A DNA stretch of 64,000 nucleotides, from NCBI GenBank assembly GCA_029298735.1, contig JANSLP010000086.1:47550-111549 (forward strand). Direction: 5' to 3'. Below, piece after piece: positions 21,737 through 31,877 of this stretch. A program made the translations under genes and the position numbers. How positions within the stretch are numbered: the first letter of the stretch is position 1; each line of letters starts with the position of its first letter. This DNA comes from Ophiostoma sp. CBS 140.51. Its lineage: Eukaryota > Ascomycota > Sordariomycetes > Ophiostomatales > Ophiostomataceae. The notes beneath the pieces are model-generated. The model made no database searches and was not told the origin of the DNA. It saw nothing but the letters and a program-made list of their open reading frames with translations.

Positions 21737-24067
21737 TCACAAAACCATGCTCAATGACGTCAGGTCCACATCCCGCGACGAACTCCCGACCATGAACGTG
21801 TAGTTGGCCGTCTCGCGAATCCACTCGCCGTTCAGGTAGTAGCCCAGGCTCGCGACGGGCAGCGTAAACGTCACTGTTTGCTGCGCACCCGCAGCAATGT
21901 CGACTTTGTCCACCGCCACCAGCCGCTTGACGGGCAGCTCGATCAGGCTGTACTCTTGATGCAGGTAGACCTGCACAACCTCTTTGCCGTCCATGCCGCC
22001 CGTGTTGCTGACTGTCACGCTTACATTCACGGCCGGCTCGCCCGTCGTTGTCAGAGACGACACCAGCGTGGCCTCGCTGTACGCAAACGCCGTGTAGCTC
22101 AGTCCGTAGCCAAAGGGCATGGGCACCGCGCGCGGCAGGCTCGGGAACGAGTACTCGGCCACGGCGTCCGAGGCCAGGTAGTTGTACACGGCCGGCGTGG
22201 CTCCCGTGGCGGCGGGCATGCTGACAGGCAGCTTGCCGCTGGGGTTGACGGTGCCCACGAGAATCTCGACTACGGCGTCAGCGCTGTACTCGCCGCCCAG
22301 AAAGGCGTGCAGGATGGCGCCGCAGCCATCAATGGTGTTGTTACTAAGAGAAAAGGCCTGGCCGCCGTTCACGACTAGCACCGTAGGCACGCCAGCCGCA
22401 AGGACCGCGTCCAGCAGATCTTGTTGGAGACCGGGGAAACCGAGGTCGGCATGGGCCGCAAATTCGCCGTCGGTGCGTTTGGCGGCCAAAGGATCCTGGC
22501 CATAGACGGCCAGCGACCCGAGGGAGACAATCGCCAGGCCGGCCTCGCGGGCCGCAGCCACCGCAGAGGCAATGCCCGTATCGTTGGTCGTGTCGACAAA
22601 GTCCACGCCCGGCTCGTACAGCACGTTGCTGGCGCCAAACTGGACCTGCAGCGCCTGCACCAGCGAGTGGCCAAACGACCGGTTGGTCGAGACCTGCGGT
22701 GCGTACGTGCCGGCATTGATGATGTTGGCAAATGGGCCAAGCACGGCCACCTTTTTTTGGGAAGACTGTGATAGAGGCAAAGTGTTGTTGTTGTTGGTCA
22801 GCAGGACAATGGCCTCCCGCGAGACGTTGCGGTTGACCGCCAGGTGCTCGGCCGCCCGCAGCGTCTTGGCCAGATTCTCTTGTGTGGGCAGCGGCTCGTC
22901 AAACGTGCCCGTGGCAAACTTAATCTCGAGCATTCTGAGCGCGGCCTCGTTGACCAGCTGCGCCACGTCCGACTCGTTGACGTAGTTGACCAGGTTGGGA
23001 AACGCGGCCGGCTGCCCCGGGGACAGCTCGTTCTGCATGCCGGCCCGGACCGCCCGCAGCGCTGCCTCGGCCGGCGACGACGCTACATGCGACTGTGTGT
23101 GCAGGTTGACAATGGCGCCGGCGTCGGACATGACGAGCCCGCGGAAGCCGAGCTTGTCGCGCAGCACATCCTGGAGCATGTACGTGTTGACGGACATGGG
23201 GACGTTGTCGACAGTGGCATAGGAGATCATAATGGAGAGGGGGTCCGTGTCGCGGATGATCTCGATAAAGGGCATCAGCTGGTCGTTGTACAGGTGGTTG
23301 ATGCCGCCGTACTGCGACGCCGTGTTGATGCCGTCGGTCGGGTTGCCATAGACGTAGTGCTTGATCGTGCAGCCGACATGGATATAGCCGTTGGCATCGC
23401 GAGCCTGCATGGTGCGGACGTACTGCTTGCCAAACGCAGTCACCAAAAACGGATCCTCGCCATACGTCTCGCCCACACGGCCGTAGCGTGGATCTTTAGG
23501 GATGTCCAGCTCCGGCGAGAGCACCCAGCGTGTGCCCAGCGCGACGTTTTCATCGCGGATGGCCGCCACGACATTGGCATAGTACGGAACATTGAACGTG
23601 GCCGCTAGGGACAGGGTGGCCGGGAACAGCGTGCCGCCCGTGACGTAGATGCCGTTGACCGAGTCGGTGACGGTGATCAACGGCACAAGCGACACATTCA
23701 TGTGCTGCATGCGCGCCTCGTTGGCGTACGCGAGCACATCCGCGGCCGGGTTGAGCTGGCTGCCGTAGCTGAGTGTGCCGCTCTGCGTCTGCAGGATGAT
23801 GTCGGCATTGGTGGCGTTGTAGGTGAGGTTAGCCTGCAGCAGCTGGCGCAGGCCGCCCATTTGCCCGACCTTTTCTTGCCATGTCAGCAGTGGCAACAGG
23901 TTCTCGGCGTGGGCCGCAGGACAGTAGCTGGTGTTTTTGTAAAAGGAGCCCGGTGCGGCATCAGGCTCTGCCTGGAGGCACTCGACGGCAGCGGCTGCAC
24001 TGACACATGATGCAAGGCAAGCCAGGGTGACCGCCAGGTTCTGAAAGGACAAAGGACGGGGCACCAT
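21737..24067 (-). CDS. Secreted GH3 family glycosidase (beta-glucosidase-like)
   Basis: 776 residues with a signal peptide (NLAVTLACLASCVSAAAA). The GH3 N-terminal barrel is recognisable: LLTWQEKVGQMGG, SPELDIPKDPRYGRVGETYGEDP, GCTIKHYVYG, and the nucleophile motif GFRGLVMSDAGA with Asp315. The alpha/beta sandwich domain follows (NVSREAIVLLTNNNNTLPL, KVAVLGPFAN, and TDGEFAAHADLGFPG). A C-terminal fibronectin III-like domain contains MPFGYGLSYTAF and VSVTVSNTGGMDGKEVVQVYL. Many N-glycosylation sequons fit a secreted enzyme. It should release terminal glucose or a related sugar outside the cell. It ends tail-to-tail with the transcription factor (197 bases apart). No introns are seen. Confidence 0.92.
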   Translation of the reverse strand: MVPRPLSFQNLAVTLACLASCVSAAAAVECLQAEPDAAPGSFYKNTSYCPAAHAENLLPLLTWQEKVGQMGGLRQLLQANLTYNATNADIILQTQSGTLSYGSQLNPAADVLAYANEARMQHMNVSLVPLITVTDSVNGIYVTGGTLFPATLSLAATFNVPYYANVVAAIRDENVALGTRWVLSPELDIPKDPRYGRVGETYGEDPFLVTAFGKQYVRTMQARDANGYIHVGCTIKHYVYGNPTDGINTASQYGGINHLYNDQLMPFIEIIRDTDPLSIMISYATVDNVPMSVNTYMLQDVLRDKLGFRGLVMSDAGAIVNLHTQSHVASSPAEAALRAVRAGMQNELSPGQPAAFPNLVNYVNESDVAQLVNEAALRMLEIKFATGTFDEPLPTQENLAKTLRAAEHLAVNRNVSREAIVLLTNNNNTLPLSQSSQKKVAVLGPFANIINAGTYAPQVSTNRSFGHSLVQALQVQFGASNVLYEPGVDFVDTTNDTGIASAVAAAREAGLAIVSLGSLAVYGQDPLAAKRTDGEFAAHADLGFPGLQQDLLDAVLAAGVPTVLVVNGGQAFSLSNNTIDGCGAILHAFLGGEYSADAVVEILVGTVNPSGKLPVSMPAATGATPAVYNYLASDAVAEYSFPSLPRAVPMPFGYGLSYTAFAYSEATLVSSLTTTGEPAVNVSVTVSNTGGMDGKEVVQVYLHQEYSLIELPVKRLVAVDKVDIAAGAQQTVTFTLPVASLGYYLNGEWIRETANYTFMVGSSSRDVDLTSLSMVL

Positions 24068-24948
24068 AGTAGGGGACGATAAGGGTATCCAAAGAAAGGA
24101 AGGATTGTGATGATATTGTGTTTCTTGGTCAACTGCTTCCTACAAATACACACAAAAGGAGGGCAGCGTCGCCCGTGTTTATGTACGCCTGCTTACACCA
24201 GCTCACACCAGCTCACCACGCCTACGACGATGTTCTGCACATCATCACCCCCGTTACACGCTTCCTCGCCATCGTCGGTCCAAGTTGACCTCGTCTAGCA
24301 AGCTGCAGCATCGTCTACTAACCGGCATCGTAGGTGATCAACATGGGTAGTGCGGAAAACAAACCTGGGGAGTGACTGAAAAATGGTCACAATTAGCTTA
24401 ATTGGCGGTGGAAATGAAGGAACACCAGACAAACACATGGAGAATATACCAGCATAGAGAAGTCCATTCGGGTCTCGGTTCCCCGCATCGGGGGGCCCAT
24501 CTCGGAAGATGATGTTTACAGCAGAAAACAGAAACGTTCAACAATATTATTTTACTGTCTGTTTCCCCGCATTGTTCTTTCTCTCAAAGCCCTGTGTCAT
24601 GTTCCGTCCCGTGAACCTTGTTGAGATATCCACACAAGCATTCGGAAGTCGGTCGGGTTACCAAAAGCAGCAACATTCCCAAAAATCACCCGAAGTTGGC
24701 CGGCTTTAAACGAATGTTATCGAGAATTCCCCGTCTATTGTATCTCGTAACACGTAACGGTTCACGTAAAAGAATCTCACGGGATCTCAAAGTAAGGTGC
24801 TGAATTCTAATAAAATATACAGATGGAGAGAGAAAGGGAAAGAAAAACAAAAACAAAAGTTAAAAGGATCGAATATGCTCAAGTCTGACTTGGGCCGTTC
24901 TGTTGTTAACAATACTTTGAAAATATCACCTGTCCGCTATGCAGCACC
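24068..24948. other. Intergenic region
   Basis: Promoter of the GH3 gene and 3' flank of the permease. No coding sequence or obvious element is supported. Confidence 0.5.
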
Positions 24949-26677
24949 CTAGACCTCTGCCGCAGTCACATCCGTCGTCATACCGCCCTTAATGTCCTCC
25001 ACCTTGGTCTTGTTGTCAATGCTGCTCGACTCTTCGACGGGGTCCTCCACGCCCTGGATAATGTTGTCGTCCATGGTCTGCATGATGCGGTTGCCCGGCG
25101 GAGGAAAGATGGTGCTAATGGCAAAGAAGAGGACCAGAGCGGATGAGTACCCGAAAAAGTAGGTGCACTGGAAGAAATGGTAGACACCCTCAGGGATCTT
25201 GACGGAGGGGTTGACGGAGTTGATGAAACCGGGCAGAGACGGGGCGATGCAGGCAAAAAAGACCAAGAAGGCTTTCCAGTTGAGACCGAAATGGTACCAA
25301 AAGATGCCATCACGCTTGTAGAGGTCCGGGATCTTGAGCTTGCGGCGGCGAACGAGCCAGAAATCACTGACAAGAATGGCGGTCATCGGGGCGATAAAGA
25401 CACCAAAGGAGCCAATGACACTCAAAAAGGTGGTGGCCTGCGTGAGGAACCGCCAGGGCTGGATGACAAGACCCACCACAGACACGATGAGACCGCCGCG
25501 GCGCAGCGTGATAAAGCGAGGCAGAGAACCCGCCAGGTCCATGCCCGTGGAGACACAGTTTTGCGTCATGTTGACAAAGATTTGGCTGCCCAAGAAGCCC
25601 AGGCCCAGGAAGAAGGTGCCGGCACGGCAGGCGGCCGTGTACTGAATGTTCTGGACGTAGGCCAGGAGGACCAGCGGGTTCCACTCCAAGACACCGTACA
25701 ACTCATAGGTGGCCGAGGTGACGAGCACACCGACGAGGGCGCCAATGGTCAGCGAAATGGGCTGAGCAATGACCATGCCGACACGCGGCGCCATGGGCGT
25801 CTTGGTGAAGCGCGTCCAATCCGACAGCCGGACGGAGCCTCCCGTATAAGCACCAGCCACCTGTGAGATGCCCTGCACGAAAGCGTAGCGACCGGCCAGA
25901 GGGGTAATGTCAATGGACGGCGAGACCAGATTACCAGGACCGCCGTTGGCGTGCAGAGCCCAGCCCAGCAGACCGGCGAAGCAGACACATGTGATGCCAA
26001 ACACGGGCAGCAACAGACGGCCCAGCTTGTGGGGTGGCACCATGACCACGGGTGTCGAGACGGCCATGTAGACCAAAAAGCCAATGAGGTAGGGGGTCGT
26101 AATGGCGGCGCTCTCGGGCAGAGTGTTGCGCATGTGCAGGAACGAGGGCGACAGTGCATTCAAGATCAGCACGACAGCCTGGCCGCCATAGTACGACTGG
26201 ATGCCAAAGTAGATGAGTGACTGGATGCAGGAGAGGGCAATGCACAAGTATGATCCATAAAGACCCCAAGTAGCGCGGCCCATCATCGTGTAACCAATGT
26301 AGTGGATACGACCGGCTTCACCACAGAGGAAGGCTGTGAGGGACGCAAACGAGGCACCCAGAAGAACAGCACCCAGCGCCTGGCCAGCCGTGAGACCAAT
26401 GGCCACGAGGGAACTGCCCAGCGTGTAAGCACTGAGACAGATACCGGCGGTGAACCAATAGGCAAAGAAGTCATGCCAGCGGTAGGTGCGCTCTGCGGGG
26501 ATGATGGGGTAAATATCACGATTACCCCAGCGCTGGAGGGTGCGTAACAGGCAGTTAGTAAATGTGTGAGAGAGTGCAATTAGTATGCTTCGAACAGTGA
26601 TGACTTACACTCGGCGGATGCTCCGAGTACGCCTCGCCCTTTTGCTTCACCTCGATGAATTTGAGCAGGCCGCTCAT
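24949..26677 (-). CDS. NCS1-family nucleobase permease (uracil/allantoin-type), two exons
   Basis: Exon 1 is 26677-26609 and exon 2 is 26532-24949 (76-nt intron, GTAAGT donor, ATACTAAT branch site, CTCCAG acceptor), giving 550 residues. After the splice the protein reads WGNRDIYPIIPAERTYRWHDFF, the NCS1 signature region before helix 1. Further hallmarks are GHIHY-like GRIHYIGYTMMGRATWG, GGQAVVLIL, ISQVAGAYTGGSVRLSDWTRF, GSQIFVNMTQNCVSTGMDLAG, and the C-terminal FIAPMTAILVSDFWLVRRR leading to YKRDGIFWYHFGLNWKAF. About twelve membrane helices are expected. The family are proton-coupled importers of uracil, allantoin, uridine, thiamine or related compounds at the plasma membrane; the Fur-type features favour a pyrimidine or allantoin substrate. 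It is divergent from the flavin monooxygenase. Confidence 0.88.
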
Positions 26678-27662
26678 GATGGAGGTTGTCAACGACAAAG
26701 GATGGTGTGATGATGAGTCGATATGTGGAGGTGAGGTTGGAGGATGGTGTGAGATGCAAGGTGAGTCGAAAGGTGAATCGAAAGAGGAGTCGGCGTTGTG
26801 TTTATACTCTTTGTCGATGATCTGGTCCAGACTCTTTTCTGTCTTGTGGATGTCTGTCGATCTACATCCACATGGCACGCAGCCTCGCGAGGATTTATAC
26901 ATGCAGGAGGCAGTATCTTCATGATTGTCTGCAAGATAGTCGTCTGCACGGTCTGGATAGTCGTCTATCGCGTCGCTATCTATCTTGGCAGCCACGTTCT
27001 GCTCAGACAATAGGAACGACGGCCGGTCCTCCGCCGATGCAGGGCTGGACCGTGTCATCGGGAGTCTGAAAGGCCAACGTGAAGGTGGATAGTGAGAGAG
27101 TATGTGTGCCTTCTGTCCGATAAAGATAAGCTCTAACTCGATTCAGACGCGGAGATCAAACAGAAGCCGACGAGGCTGCAGAAGATATAGGATGTGGGAT
27201 TGTGTGGGTGTGAGAAAAACGGTGACGATCATCACTGAAGGCACTGGGAATACTACAAAGGATACCCTTCAACTTCCACGATAACGGCTGCTTGACAACA
27301 TCCGGGTGGGACTGTATTTACCATTATCTGCGTATCCCTGGCATATTTTCCTACTTTTCCTACTTTTCCTCTTATTGCCTGGTGGCGTCTTTGGCGTGAT
27401 TTTGGTCTAAACTTGCCTACCCTTGTCGACAGTAGGAAGTTTCACTAGCTTCCGTCACTGCATCTCTAGACGGTTTTGGGCTCGCAGCCCTCTATAAAGA
27501 TGCACACGGCTTCGATAGTCGATAAGAGATTGCCGGCTTGATATCGATAGAGCTATCTTGTGAACATCAACACATTCTTGTTGACTTTGTTCAGTCTTCA
27601 TTTCGCATATTTCTCTATTTTTCTATTTTTCATCTTCATCTTTTTTGCTCGCCATCATCATC
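26678..27662. promoter_or_regulatory. GATA-rich bidirectional promoter
   Basis: This 985-base region separates the permease and monooxygenase starts. I count roughly 18 GATA/TATC cores, including AGATAAG (27124-27130), a cluster at 26934-26986, and GATA cores around 27519-27560. Chance alone would give about eight. This is the expected target of AreA/NIT2-type nitrogen regulators. A TATAAA box lies at 27493-27498, 165 bases before the monooxygenase ATG, and a tandem CTTTTCCTA tract occurs around 27345-27372. Confidence 0.5.
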
Positions 27663-29300
27663 ATGACTACCGACACTCCTGTCGTCGAGGCTGTCGCCTC
27701 GACTCCTCCAGCAGCTGACGCGGCTGTGAAGAAACCCATCAAGATGATCAAGCTCTGCATCCTCGACCTGCCCTGCGCATCCTGCTACATGTCCTCGGGC
27801 CAGTGGCGCTCCGGCAAAGACTTTTCGCGTCAGAAAGACCGCCTCCCTTACTACCTGGATCTAGCCCGCACGGCCGAAGAGGGCAAGCTCAGTGCGGTCT
27901 TCTTTGCAGACTGGTACAATGGCTTCGAGATTTACCAAAAGTCGTTGGATCCCATGCTGTCGGCCGGCCATCAGGTCGCCCACATGGACCCCATCCCCAT
28001 CCTGTCGGCCATGGCTGCCGTGACCAAGAGCGTCGCGTTCGCCGCCACGGCCAGCACCAGCTACGTCAACCCCTACATTCTGGCCCGCCAGTTCTCGACG
28101 CTGGACCACATGACCGAGGGCCGTGTCGGCTGGAACATTGTCACGTCGTGGAGCAAGGCCGTGGCCAACGCCCTGGGCCAGACCGACGAAGTGCCCCATG
28201 ACGAGCGCTACAACCAGGCCGACGAGTACATGGACGTGGTGTACAAGCTGTGGGAGAGCTCGTGGTCGGACGATGCCGCTGTGTGGGACACCGAGAAGAA
28301 CCTGGCCTACGACCCGGCGCGCATCAAGCGCATCGAGCACAAGGGCAAGTACCACCAAATGGCCGGCCGCAGCCAGGTGCACCCGTCGCCGCAACGCACC
28401 CCCGTCTTGTTTCAGGCGGGCACGTCCCGGGCTGGTGCGGCCTTCGCGGCCAAGCACGCCGAGGTCATGTTCTTGAACACGGCCACGCCCGCAGCGACGG
28501 CCAAGTTTGTCAAGGCAGCTCGGGCGCAGGCAGCCGCACACGGTCGTGATCCTGCCTCGCTCAAGTTCTTCCCGGCCATTTGCCCGATTATTGGCCGCAC
28601 GGCCGAAGAGGCCCGCGAAAAGTACGAGGCGGCCCTCAAATATGCCAACCCGATTGCCGGTCTGGGCCAGTTTTCAGGCTATGCGGGCATCGACATGAGC
28701 GAGTTCCCGCTCGACGAGCCCTTGGAGCTGTCCTCGCGGCCTGGTGTGTCGGCCATTGTATCGACGTTCAACGCTTTGGACGACCTCCAGGAAGAGGGCG
28801 CCACGGGCACGACCGAGACCAAGGAGAAGCTGCCCTGGACGCCGCGTCGCATCGGCATGCGTCTGGCCATGGGCGGACTGCACCCGCAGCCGGTGGGCAC
28901 GGCCGAGGAGGTGGCCGACGTGTTTGAGAAGTGGGTGCGCGAGGCCGACGTTGACGGCTTCAATATTGGCTTGATTACCAACCCGCAGAGCAGCCGCGAC
29001 ATCGTGGAGCTTCTGGTCCCTGAGCTGCAGCGTCGCGGTCTCTTCTGGATGGACTATGACGTGCCCGGTGGTACGTTCCGGGAGAACCTGATGGGTGCGG
29101 GCCAGAGCCGGCTGCTTGATGACCACTACGGACACTCGTTTGTCTACGGCAACGGCAAGGAGAAGATGGAGCCTGTTGTTAGAGAGGATGAGATGACTGA
29201 AGTCAAGGAACAGAAGACGAACGGCGAAGTCAAGGTCACTGTTAACGACAAGGTCAATGGCACCACGACTGTCAAGGAGGTAGCAGTGGAGGCAAAGTAG
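27663..29300 (+). CDS. Luciferase-like FMN-dependent monooxygenase (NtaA/SnaA/DszA family)
   Basis: 545 residues from the ATG at 27663; an earlier in-frame ATG at 27645 gives only MLAIII and is less likely. Family features: the N-terminal strand IKLCILDLPCASCYMSSGQWR, ARTAEEGKLSAVFFADWY, an HMDPIPILSAMAAVTKSV block, ARQFSTLDHMTEGRVGWNIVTSW (the FMN-site signature), NQADEYMDVVYKLWESSW, GRSQVHPSPQRTPVLFQAG, and the late DGFNIGLI barrel strand. These enzymes use FMNH2 supplied by a separate flavin reductase to oxidise aminocarboxylates, sulfonates or heterocycles; the pyrimidine oxygenase RutA belongs to the wider luciferase-like superfamily. The Lys/Glu/Val-rich C-terminal 50 residues lie outside the domain. 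No introns. Confidence 0.9.
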   Translation: MTTDTPVVEAVASTPPAADAAVKKPIKMIKLCILDLPCASCYMSSGQWRSGKDFSRQKDRLPYYLDLARTAEEGKLSAVFFADWYNGFEIYQKSLDPMLSAGHQVAHMDPIPILSAMAAVTKSVAFAATASTSYVNPYILARQFSTLDHMTEGRVGWNIVTSWSKAVANALGQTDEVPHDERYNQADEYMDVVYKLWESSWSDDAAVWDTEKNLAYDPARIKRIEHKGKYHQMAGRSQVHPSPQRTPVLFQAGTSRAGAAFAAKHAEVMFLNTATPAATAKFVKAARAQAAAHGRDPASLKFFPAICPIIGRTAEEAREKYEAALKYANPIAGLGQFSGYAGIDMSEFPLDEPLELSSRPGVSAIVSTFNALDDLQEEGATGTTETKEKLPWTPRRIGMRLAMGGLHPQPVGTAEEVADVFEKWVREADVDGFNIGLITNPQSSRDIVELLVPELQRRGLFWMDYDVPGGTFRENLMGAGQSRLLDDHYGHSFVYGNGKEKMEPVVREDEMTEVKEQKTNGEVKVTVNDKVNGTTTVKEVAVEAK

Positions 29301-30222
29301 ACATACGTTGCAACGAAATATCCATAAAATGTACATAAATCAATAAAAACGAAGGAAACTGGATAACTAAACAAGAGCGTACACGTACGATGTCTACGAT
29401 TTCTCTAACATAACTACACGCAGTACTTCAGTCGCTCCTTCTATCTGCACAATCTTCCTTTGGCCGCACTTGCCTCTTCTGGCATCGTCTCTCTACGTGT
29501 AAGCTGATTGGTCAGACGTCAACGCTAGCGCACGATAGCAAACCCACACTGTAAATTTAGTGGGGATCATTCCTTGGAAATGATGGAAATAGCCTGGAAA
29601 AGACAAGTCTCAAGAACCTCACTGATAAGCCCTACATCTCTTGGGCAAATACGATGGAGACCCCCTGACGTGCCGCTAAGAGCTGCCATCTCAATAGCGT
29701 CGTCCTTATCATCATCAGGAGAAGACAATCATAGCCACGTTTCGTGAAGAGTATCTGTCCCGAGGAAGACAGGACATTGCTGCCAATATTGGGCATCTTG
29801 ATCAGACTGCTGTACCTGCAGTTTTGAAGCTTCACGATCCCGAGCATCTGGTTCACCATCTTGGCCACGGCAGTATTGATAGCTGCCAACCGAACCGAGA
29901 AGTGACAGAGTCCCGGCATATTCCACGTTTCCAGCCTCCGGATTTCTTAACACCTGCCACCCCAGACGCGACCCGCTGCTCCTCACGTTAGTCTATCGAT
30001 ATCGATATCAGCCATCGTAATCAGAGTTGCAGCCGGCACGGCATTGTCTTCCGACACCGCATAGAGAAAGGCAGGAAATCACGGTACGTCGTATCGTTCC
30101 AGACTTCCGACTTATCGACAGGGTTATCGAAAGGTACACGGAGAGCTGCCGATATTGATATACTCTATCGTAGCTCTCGAGTCGTTCGTTCGACGCCACC
30201 ATCCAAAACAGCATCACACCAC
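29301..30222. other. Intergenic region, about 0.9 kb
   Basis: Overlapping short minus-strand frames (29632-29986) have protein-like stretches but no domain I recognise, so no gene is called. Near 29996-30005 there is ATCGATATCGATAT, a short palindromic run. Confidence 0.45.
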
Positions 30223-31506
30223 ATGGTCACCATGACAGACACAGTACACACGACCCGTTGGGGCATTCTTGGTAGGTCAACCACATTCCATCACGCGACA
30301 ATGGAACTCTTCATATGCTAATTGACAGCCACTGGATGGATGGCCTCGGTCTTTGTCAAGGACTTGCTGAGCGACCCGGCCGTGCGCGGCGTCACCGATG
30401 TCCGTCATGAGGTCGTTGCTGTGGCCTCGTCGACATCCACCGACCGCGCCCAAAAGTTTATTGACGAGCACGGCCAGATGATCAAGACAACCGCCAAAGC
30501 TTACGGCTCGTACGCCGATCTCGTGGCCGACCCCAATGTCGACATTGTCTACGTCGCCACACCGCACTCGCACCACTACCAGAATGCTCTGTTGGCACTC
30601 AAGGCAGGCAAGCCCGTGCTCGTCGAAAAGGCATTTACAACGAATGCTGCCCAAGCCAGAGAGCTCGTCGAGGAGGCCAAGGCGGCCAATCTCTTTTTGA
30701 TGGAAGCCCTGTGGACACGATTCTTCCCGCTGGCAGCCGAGGTCCGTGAGGCCGTCGCTTCCGGTGTGATTGGCGCCGTCCAGCGCGTCACTGCCGACTC
30801 GAGTTTTGGCGAGAATGTCGAGGCCCTCTGGGGGACACAGAATCGGATCATCAACCTGGACTTGGCAGGCGGTGCCCTTCTCGATCTTGGAGTGTACGCT
30901 CTGGCCTGGGTGTTCCAAATTCTGTATCACCTGCAACCTTCTCCGAGACAGCCTCCCACAGTGGCATCGTCTGTCATCAAATACCCTTCAACCGGTGCCG
31001 ACGAACAGACTGTCGTCCTCCTCACGTTTCCCGTCGGTCCTGCTGTCGACTCCAAGAGCGAAGGACAGAACAACTCCACGCAGGGCATCGCCACGTGCGG
31101 CATCCGCGCCGGTATGGACCCCGACCAGAAGGGCACAGCTGGTGCACCCATACGCATCCAGGGGACTTATGGCGAGATCCAAGTGTTTGGCCCGACGTTC
31201 CGTCCGACAAAGTACCGCCTCATCCCCAAGCTGGATACCAACACAGGCAAGCCGGTTGGCCCTTTGAGTGAGGTGAAGGACGTCGAGCACGTCATCCCTG
31301 GTCCGGGCGAGAGAAACGGAGGCCACGGCATGTACTGGGAGGCCGACGAAGCCGCACGCTGCTTAAGAGATGGAAAGCAGCAGAGTGCTACCATGGACTG
31401 GGAAGAGACTATTGTCATTATGGACATCATGGACAGTGTGCGGAAGCAGCACAATATCAAGTACCCCAACTCTATCGAGACGACCGACTATCCGGTGGCG
31501 CTGTAG
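30223..31506 (+). CDS. GFO/IDH/MocA oxidoreductase, dimeric dihydrodiol dehydrogenase-like (two exons)
   Basis: Exon 1 is 30223-30271 and exon 2 is 30329-31506 (57-nt intron, GTAGGT donor, TGCTAAT branch site, TTGACAG acceptor), giving 408 residues. An alternative ATG lies three codons later at 30232. The join rebuilds the NAD(P)-binding start TRWGILATGWMASVF. The family motif DIVYVATPHSHHYQNALLALKAGKPVLVEKAFT follows, with the conserved EKAFT lysine, then LFLMEALWTRFFP and the second-domain LDLAGGALLDLGVYALAWVF. Such enzymes oxidise or reduce sugar or trans-dihydrodiol substrates with NAD(P). It lies 0.9 kb after the monooxygenase on the same strand, so a role in the same pathway is possible but unproven. 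Confidence 0.88.
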
Positions 31507-31877
31507 GCATAAGCAAAGCTGGCTTATATAATATTATGCTGGTGGACAGTGTCGTTTGTTGGTTCCCACGTCATGACTAGAACACTGAAAGTCTGACACA
31601 TTACGACACTTCCAACAGACAGCTGACATATGGCACACAAACTCACAAATGTTTGACTTCAGGAAAGGGAAATAAAATTAATAGGCAGAACCTTAAATCT
31701 TCAACATATAAGCCACATGAAATGATACTCTCGACTTGACGCTTCTGGCTTTACTTGAATATTCAAAAAAAAAAAAACCTGTCTTCCAATCTATGCAATC
31801 TATGCAATCTATACAATACCATCACCACACTTCACCAAACTTCACCACACTAGAAGACGTTATACCACAATACCAAT
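31507..31877. other. Intergenic region with tandem short repeats
   Basis: Contains CTATGCAAT-type tandem repeats (about 31791-31816) and a run of CTTCACCA repeats (about 31828-31850) just before the next start codon. Confidence 0.5.

Noticed and set aside
26555..27058. 167-residue minus-strand frame covering the permease exon 1
   Set aside because: Only the 23 codons from 26677 belong to the permease; the upstream part is promoter with Ser/His/Pro repeats.
29632..29986. Two overlapping minus-strand frames between the monooxygenase and the dehydrogenase
   Set aside because: Some protein-like stretches but two competing frames and no domain; could be a relic but cannot be supported.
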